Assembly (NCBI RefSeq): GCF_000469505.1
Contig: NZ_KI272866.1
Span: forward strand, 7,032-71,031
Source of the DNA: Leptotrichia sp. oral taxon 215 str. W9775
GTDB lineage: Bacteria > Fusobacteriota > Fusobacteriia > Fusobacteriales > Leptotrichiaceae
Length of the DNA stretch: 64,000 nt
Reading direction: 5' to 3'
Positions 60,431 to 64,000 of this stretch are shown here, in pieces. How positions within the stretch are numbered: the first letter of the stretch is position 1; every line of letters begins with the position of its first letter. The position numbers were made by a program, and so were the translations under genes. The notes under the pieces were generated by a model. That model ran no database searches and was not told where the DNA came from. It worked only from the letters and a program-made list of their open reading frames with translations.

Positions 60431-62232
60431 ATGAAAAGTAGAAAATTGATGATGTTTCTTCTGGCCGTAGTTATGCTTCTAGTTACAGCGTGCGGGCCTG
60501 GAGAGAAAAAAGTATTAAGAGTGGGGAAGAAGGTGTGGATGCTTCAAAGTTTGCAATTGAAACGACAAATAATGCACCTGCAGTAAAGGATGCTGTTTTA
60601 AAGGTTGCATTAGTAAAAGATTCACCTCTGGTAGGGATTTTTTACACTAATATCGGTCAGGGAGATGGTTATGACGGAGATTTGATATCATTATTCTTTA
60701 ATAACCAGATATTTGATACGGATGAAAACTTTGAAATTACAGATACTGGGTTATCAACACTTAATGTTGATATTCCAAACAAAAAGGCTACGATAAAAAT
60801 AAAAGATGGTGTAAAATGGTCTGACGGACAGCCGTTAGTAGCTGATGATATTATTTATACGTTTGAAGTAATTGCAAATAAGGATTACACAGGTGTAAGA
60901 TTTGATGATGAAAGCTTAAAGGTAGTAGGAGTAAAAGAATATCATGAAGGAAAGGCTGCCAATATCTCAGGATTGAAAAAAATTGATGATAAGACAGTGG
61001 AAGTTTCCTTTACTGAGTTGGGCCAAGGAATATACACTATAGGAAATGGTCTGATAGGATCAGTGTTACCTAAACATTATTTGAAGGATATACCTATAAA
61101 AGACCTTGAAAAATCTGAAAAAGTAAGAAGTAAAGTATTGACTTTGGGAGCTTATACAATAGTAAGTAATGTACAGGGAGAAAGTCTGGAACTGAAAGCA
61201 AACCCATATTACTTTAAAGGTAAACCAAAAATTGAAAAAGTTACAGTGGAAGTAGTAAACTCGAATACTATAGTTTCTGCATTAAAGGCAGGTAAATATG
61301 ATTTGGCATTACGTATTCCAACAGATCTTTATAAAACATACAGTAATTTAGATAACCTGGAATTACTTGGAAGACAGGAATTATACTATTCATATATGGG
61401 ATTCAAAGTAGGTCATTTTGATAAGACAAAAGGGGAAAATATTATGGATCCTAATGCAAAAATGGCAGACAAAAACTTGAGACAGGCTCTTGCTTATGGG
61501 CTTGATGTTGACCAGATGACAAAAGCGTTCTACTATGGTCTGAGAGAAAGAGCGACAATGTCAGTACCGCCAGCATTTAAGAAATATTATTCAAAAGATA
61601 TAAAAGGATATCCTTATGATCCTGAAAAAGCTAAAAAGTTATTAGATGAAGCAGGATACAAAGATGTAAATGGAGACGGATACAGAGAAGATAAAAATGG
61701 AAAACCTTTTGAAGTAAGAATAGCTGCAATGGCAGGTGGAGATATTGCTGAACCATTGGTGCAGTTCTATATCCAGCAGTGGAAACAGATAGGGATAAAA
61801 GCAGTGCTTTCTACAGGAAGACTTATTGAATTTAACAGTTTCTATGATAAAGTAGATGCCGATGATCCTGAAATAGATGTATACTTTGCCGCATGGGGAG
61901 TAGGAACAAACCTGAATCCATTTGAATCTACCGGAAGAAAGGCCGCATTCAACTATACAAGATTTGTTTCAGAAGAAAATGATAAGCTGATGGCAGAAAC
62001 TTCAAGTCCTAAGACATTGGAAGACCCTAATTATAAGGCAGAAGCTTATAAAAAATGGCAGGAATATTACATAGATCAAGCAGTTGAAGTACCTCTGACT
62101 TTCAGATATGAAATTGTTCCTGTAAACAAAAGGGTAAAAAATTATTACATTGGCCGTGATTCAGACCTTAAAGGTAAAGGAATCCAACAATGGGAACTTA
62201 CGGCAGCAGAGCCTATAAAGGCAACTAATTAG
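60431..62232 (+). pseudogene. Oligopeptide ABC transporter binding lipoprotein with a frameshift
   Basis: The gene starts at ATG 60431 with a clear lipoprotein signal (lipobox LVTACG) behind GGGAGG, but the frame changes after about 27 codons. Adding one A to the six-A run at 60506-60511 joins it to the 580-residue frame that follows and gives a smooth Lys/Ser linker. The main part is a family-5 solute-binding protein (IKDGVKWSDGQPLVADDIIYTFE; NLRQALAYGLDVDQM). It may be a sequencing error, a phase-variable site or a recent loss. Downstream permeases are not present, so the partner transporter is elsewhere. Confidence 0.85.
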
Positions 62233-62320
62233 TGTGTAAATAAATTACTTATGTAAATTAATGGAAGACTGTAAAAGTGTTTTTCAAATTTACAGTTTAA
62301 ATAACAGATATTAATAAATT

Positions 62321-62346
62321 AAGCTGGATAATTCCAGCTTTTTTTG
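62321..62346 (+). terminator. Intrinsic terminator after the OppA-like gene
   Basis: AAGCTGGA and TCCAGCTT pair around ATAAT-type loop bases and are followed by TTTTTTG. Confidence 0.82.
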
Positions 62347-62408
62347 TTATAATCAAATTAAAGACAAAACAGTAAATTTTATGAAATATAATTTAAGGTG
62401 GTAGGAAA

Positions 62409-63920
62409 ATGTACAGAATATTTGATAATATCTCCTATGAAATTTTAAATGAAGGAGAAAAATTTGAAATAGCAGGAATTGAGTACGATTCTAGAAAAAT
62501 AAGGGAAAACTTTGTTTTTATAGCAATGACAGGAAATAATGTTGACGGGCATGACTTTATTCAGAAGGCCATTGATAGTGGTGCTAAAATGATAGTTGCT
62601 GAAAAAAGAGTCAATGTATCCGGATATAGCAATTATGAAAAAGTTTCCTTTATACTTATAGAAAATGTAAGGAAAAGTTTGGGAATAATAGCTTCAAATT
62701 ACTATAACTACCCACAGAATAAATTGAAAATAGTAGGGATAACAGGAACAAATGGAAAAACGACATCAAGTTATATCCTTGAAAATATACTTGAAAAAAC
62801 AGCAAGGATTGGAACTACAGGAAACAGAATACTTGACGAGGAATTTGAGACAGTGAATACAACCCCTGAATCTCTTGAACTTATAAAACTGATAAATGAA
62901 AGTGTAAAAAGAGGAGTAGAGTATTTTATAATGGAAGTCAGTTCGCATGCGCTTGAAATAGGCCGTGTAAATATGCTGGAATTTGATTCTGCAATATTTA
63001 CCAATCTTACTCAGGATCATCTTGATTTTCATGGTACAATGGAAAATTACTTCAATGCAAAAAGAAAAATCTTTTCCATGCTTAGAAAAGACGGTACAGG
63101 AGTTATAAATATAGATGATGGGTATGGTAAAAGAATAGTTTCTGAAAAATCTGTTAATGGGACAAGCAACACTCAAGATAATACTGTAGGAAGTAAGAAG
63201 GAAAATAAATATTTTTCAATAAGTGTAAATGATAAAACTGCAGATTTATATGGAGAAATAGTAAAATACACTAATGACGGTATGAAAATAAAAATTATTC
63301 ATGGAAAAGATGAATATATTCTGGATGTAAATCTTGTAGGAGAATACAATCTGCATAATATTCTTGGATGTGTGGCTTCGGCACTGTCATTGGGAACAGG
63401 AATGGACAAGATTGTAGAAAAGCTTGAAAAGATGCCTTCTGTACCTGGAAGATTTGAAACTGTAAAAAATAATATGAATGTAAGAATTGTAGTGGATTAT
63501 GCCCATACAGATGATGGACTTATGAATGTAGGAACTACATTGAAGAAAATAACAGAAAATAGGGTTGTCACTATATTTGGTGCAGGTGGAGACAGGGATA
63601 ATAAGAAAAGACCTAAAATGGCAAAGGCTGCCGCAGAATTTAGTGATTACATAATATTGACTTCAGATAATCCGAGAACGGAAGATCCTATGGTGATACT
63701 GAAGGAAGTTGAATCAGGTCTTACTGAAATAAATTTTCCTAAGGAAAAGTATATAATTATTGAAGACAGGGAACAGGCTATAAAATATGCGGTTCAGGAA
63801 ATAATCAGGGAAGGGGACAGCCTTCTTATAGCAGGAAAAGGGCATGAAACCTATCAGATTATAGGAAAGGAAAAAAGACATTTTGATGACAGGGAAACTG
63901 TAAAAAAACATTTGATATAA
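62409..63920 (+). CDS. murE: UDP-MurNAc-tripeptide synthetase
   Basis: MurE adds the third residue of the peptidoglycan stem peptide. The 503-residue sequence has the ATP loop GITGTNGKTTSSYIL near residue 115, VNTTPESLEL, EVSSHALEIGRV and FGAGGDRDNKKRP. The motif TSDNPRTEDP near residue 420 is the type that selects meso-diaminopimelate; in some Fusobacterium the same type accepts lanthionine. Lysine is thus unlikely. AAGGTGG is placed eight bases before the ATG. Confidence 0.95.
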   Translation: MYRIFDNISYEILNEGEKFEIAGIEYDSRKIRENFVFIAMTGNNVDGHDFIQKAIDSGAKMIVAEKRVNVSGYSNYEKVSFILIENVRKSLGIIASNYYNYPQNKLKIVGITGTNGKTTSSYILENILEKTARIGTTGNRILDEEFETVNTTPESLELIKLINESVKRGVEYFIMEVSSHALEIGRVNMLEFDSAIFTNLTQDHLDFHGTMENYFNAKRKIFSMLRKDGTGVINIDDGYGKRIVSEKSVNGTSNTQDNTVGSKKENKYFSISVNDKTADLYGEIVKYTNDGMKIKIIHGKDEYILDVNLVGEYNLHNILGCVASALSLGTGMDKIVEKLEKMPSVPGRFETVKNNMNVRIVVDYAHTDDGLMNVGTTLKKITENRVVTIFGAGGDRDNKKRPKMAKAAAEFSDYIILTSDNPRTEDPMVILKEVESGLTEINFPKEKYIIIEDREQAIKYAVQEIIREGDSLLIAGKGHETYQIIGKEKRHFDDRETVKKHLI

Positions 63921-63975
63921 TTCATTTTTTTTGGTATACTCAGAAATGAAATAAAAATATAAATTTAAGGGAGTG

Positions 63976-64000
63976 ATGTCAGAATTGAAAAAGATTGTTT
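63976..64000 (+). CDS. Start of an unidentified gene, 3' partial
   Basis: AAGGGAG is followed by ATG (63976) or TTG (63985) in the same frame, and the frame is open to the window edge. Only about eight codons are visible, too few to name a product. Confidence 0.4.

Noticed and set aside
1..64000. CRISPR array, rRNA operon, prophage or intact insertion sequence
   Set aside because: I saw no regularly spaced direct repeats, no rRNA sequence, no phage structural genes and no complete transposase.

Overview
The window is a low-GC (about 30-33%), gene-dense bacterial chromosome segment. Most genes lie on the + strand with short gaps, AGGAGG-type ribosome binding sites and frequent TTG/GTG starts. 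Gene content (a complete glycine reductase operon, the full selenocysteine machinery, a Rex repressor, AGCS and DUF819 transporters, a DNPR-type MurE) and codon use fit an anaerobic, amino-acid-fermenting Fusobacteriota member, most likely a Leptotrichiaceae species. That assignment is an inference from gene content, not from a marker-gene comparison.

Layout. 1-3.3 kb: two PepSY genes, a long-hairpin repeat and a two-component system. 3.4-13.5 kb: housekeeping genes (def, fmt, rex, folD, accB, a CBS/CorC membrane protein, Nudix, apt, rel, tgt). 13.6-16.5 kb: a second two-component system followed by another PepSY gene. 16.9-22.5 kb: an unknown lipoprotein, a large Asn-rich membrane protein, a CopZ-like protein with a palindromic operator, a methyltransferase, and a flavodoxin/DUF2023 pair. 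22.7-31 kb: a transposase scrap, then a glycine riboswitch driving grdX-trxB-trxA-grdE-grdA-grdB-grdC-grdD. 31-36.5 kb: an AGCS symporter behind a Rex-like site, a DUF819 protein, PepD and two GNATs. 36.6-40 kb: pstSCAB on the minus strand. 40.8-44.4 kb: an unusual operon (acyl-CoA-dehydrogenase-like, PhnD-like binding protein without signal peptide, core MetE, OsmC-like). 44.5-50.3 kb: tRNA-Sec, selD (itself a selenoprotein), yedF, DUF3343, selB, selA. 50.5-59.5 kb: a double-cubane-type HgdB protein and its activator, a polar amino-acid ABC system with two binding proteins, a Cys/Met PLP enzyme, a TDT transporter and a second acyl-CoA-dehydrogenase-like gene. 60-64 kb: tRNA-Val/Asp/Phe, an OppA-like lipoprotein broken by a one-base frameshift, murE, and the start of another gene.

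How it works together. Glycine enters by the AGCS symporter or from peptides cut by PepD and switches on the grd operon through the riboswitch. GrdE/GrdB, the selenoprotein GrdA, TrxA/TrxB and GrdC/GrdD reduce it to acetyl phosphate. tRNA-Sec, SelA, SelB and SelD in the same window supply the selenocysteine that GrdA, GrdB and SelD need. Three genes (grdA, grdB, selD) carry in-frame UGA and are split by ordinary gene calling.

Less explained: a three-copy long-hairpin intergenic repeat, a three-copy 30-bp palindrome just upstream of trxA, the TDT transporter and the second dehydrogenase-like gene, a short UGA-containing ORF with a SECIS-like hairpin near 40.5 kb, and the paired dehydrogenase-like proteins that lack the usual catalytic glutamate.
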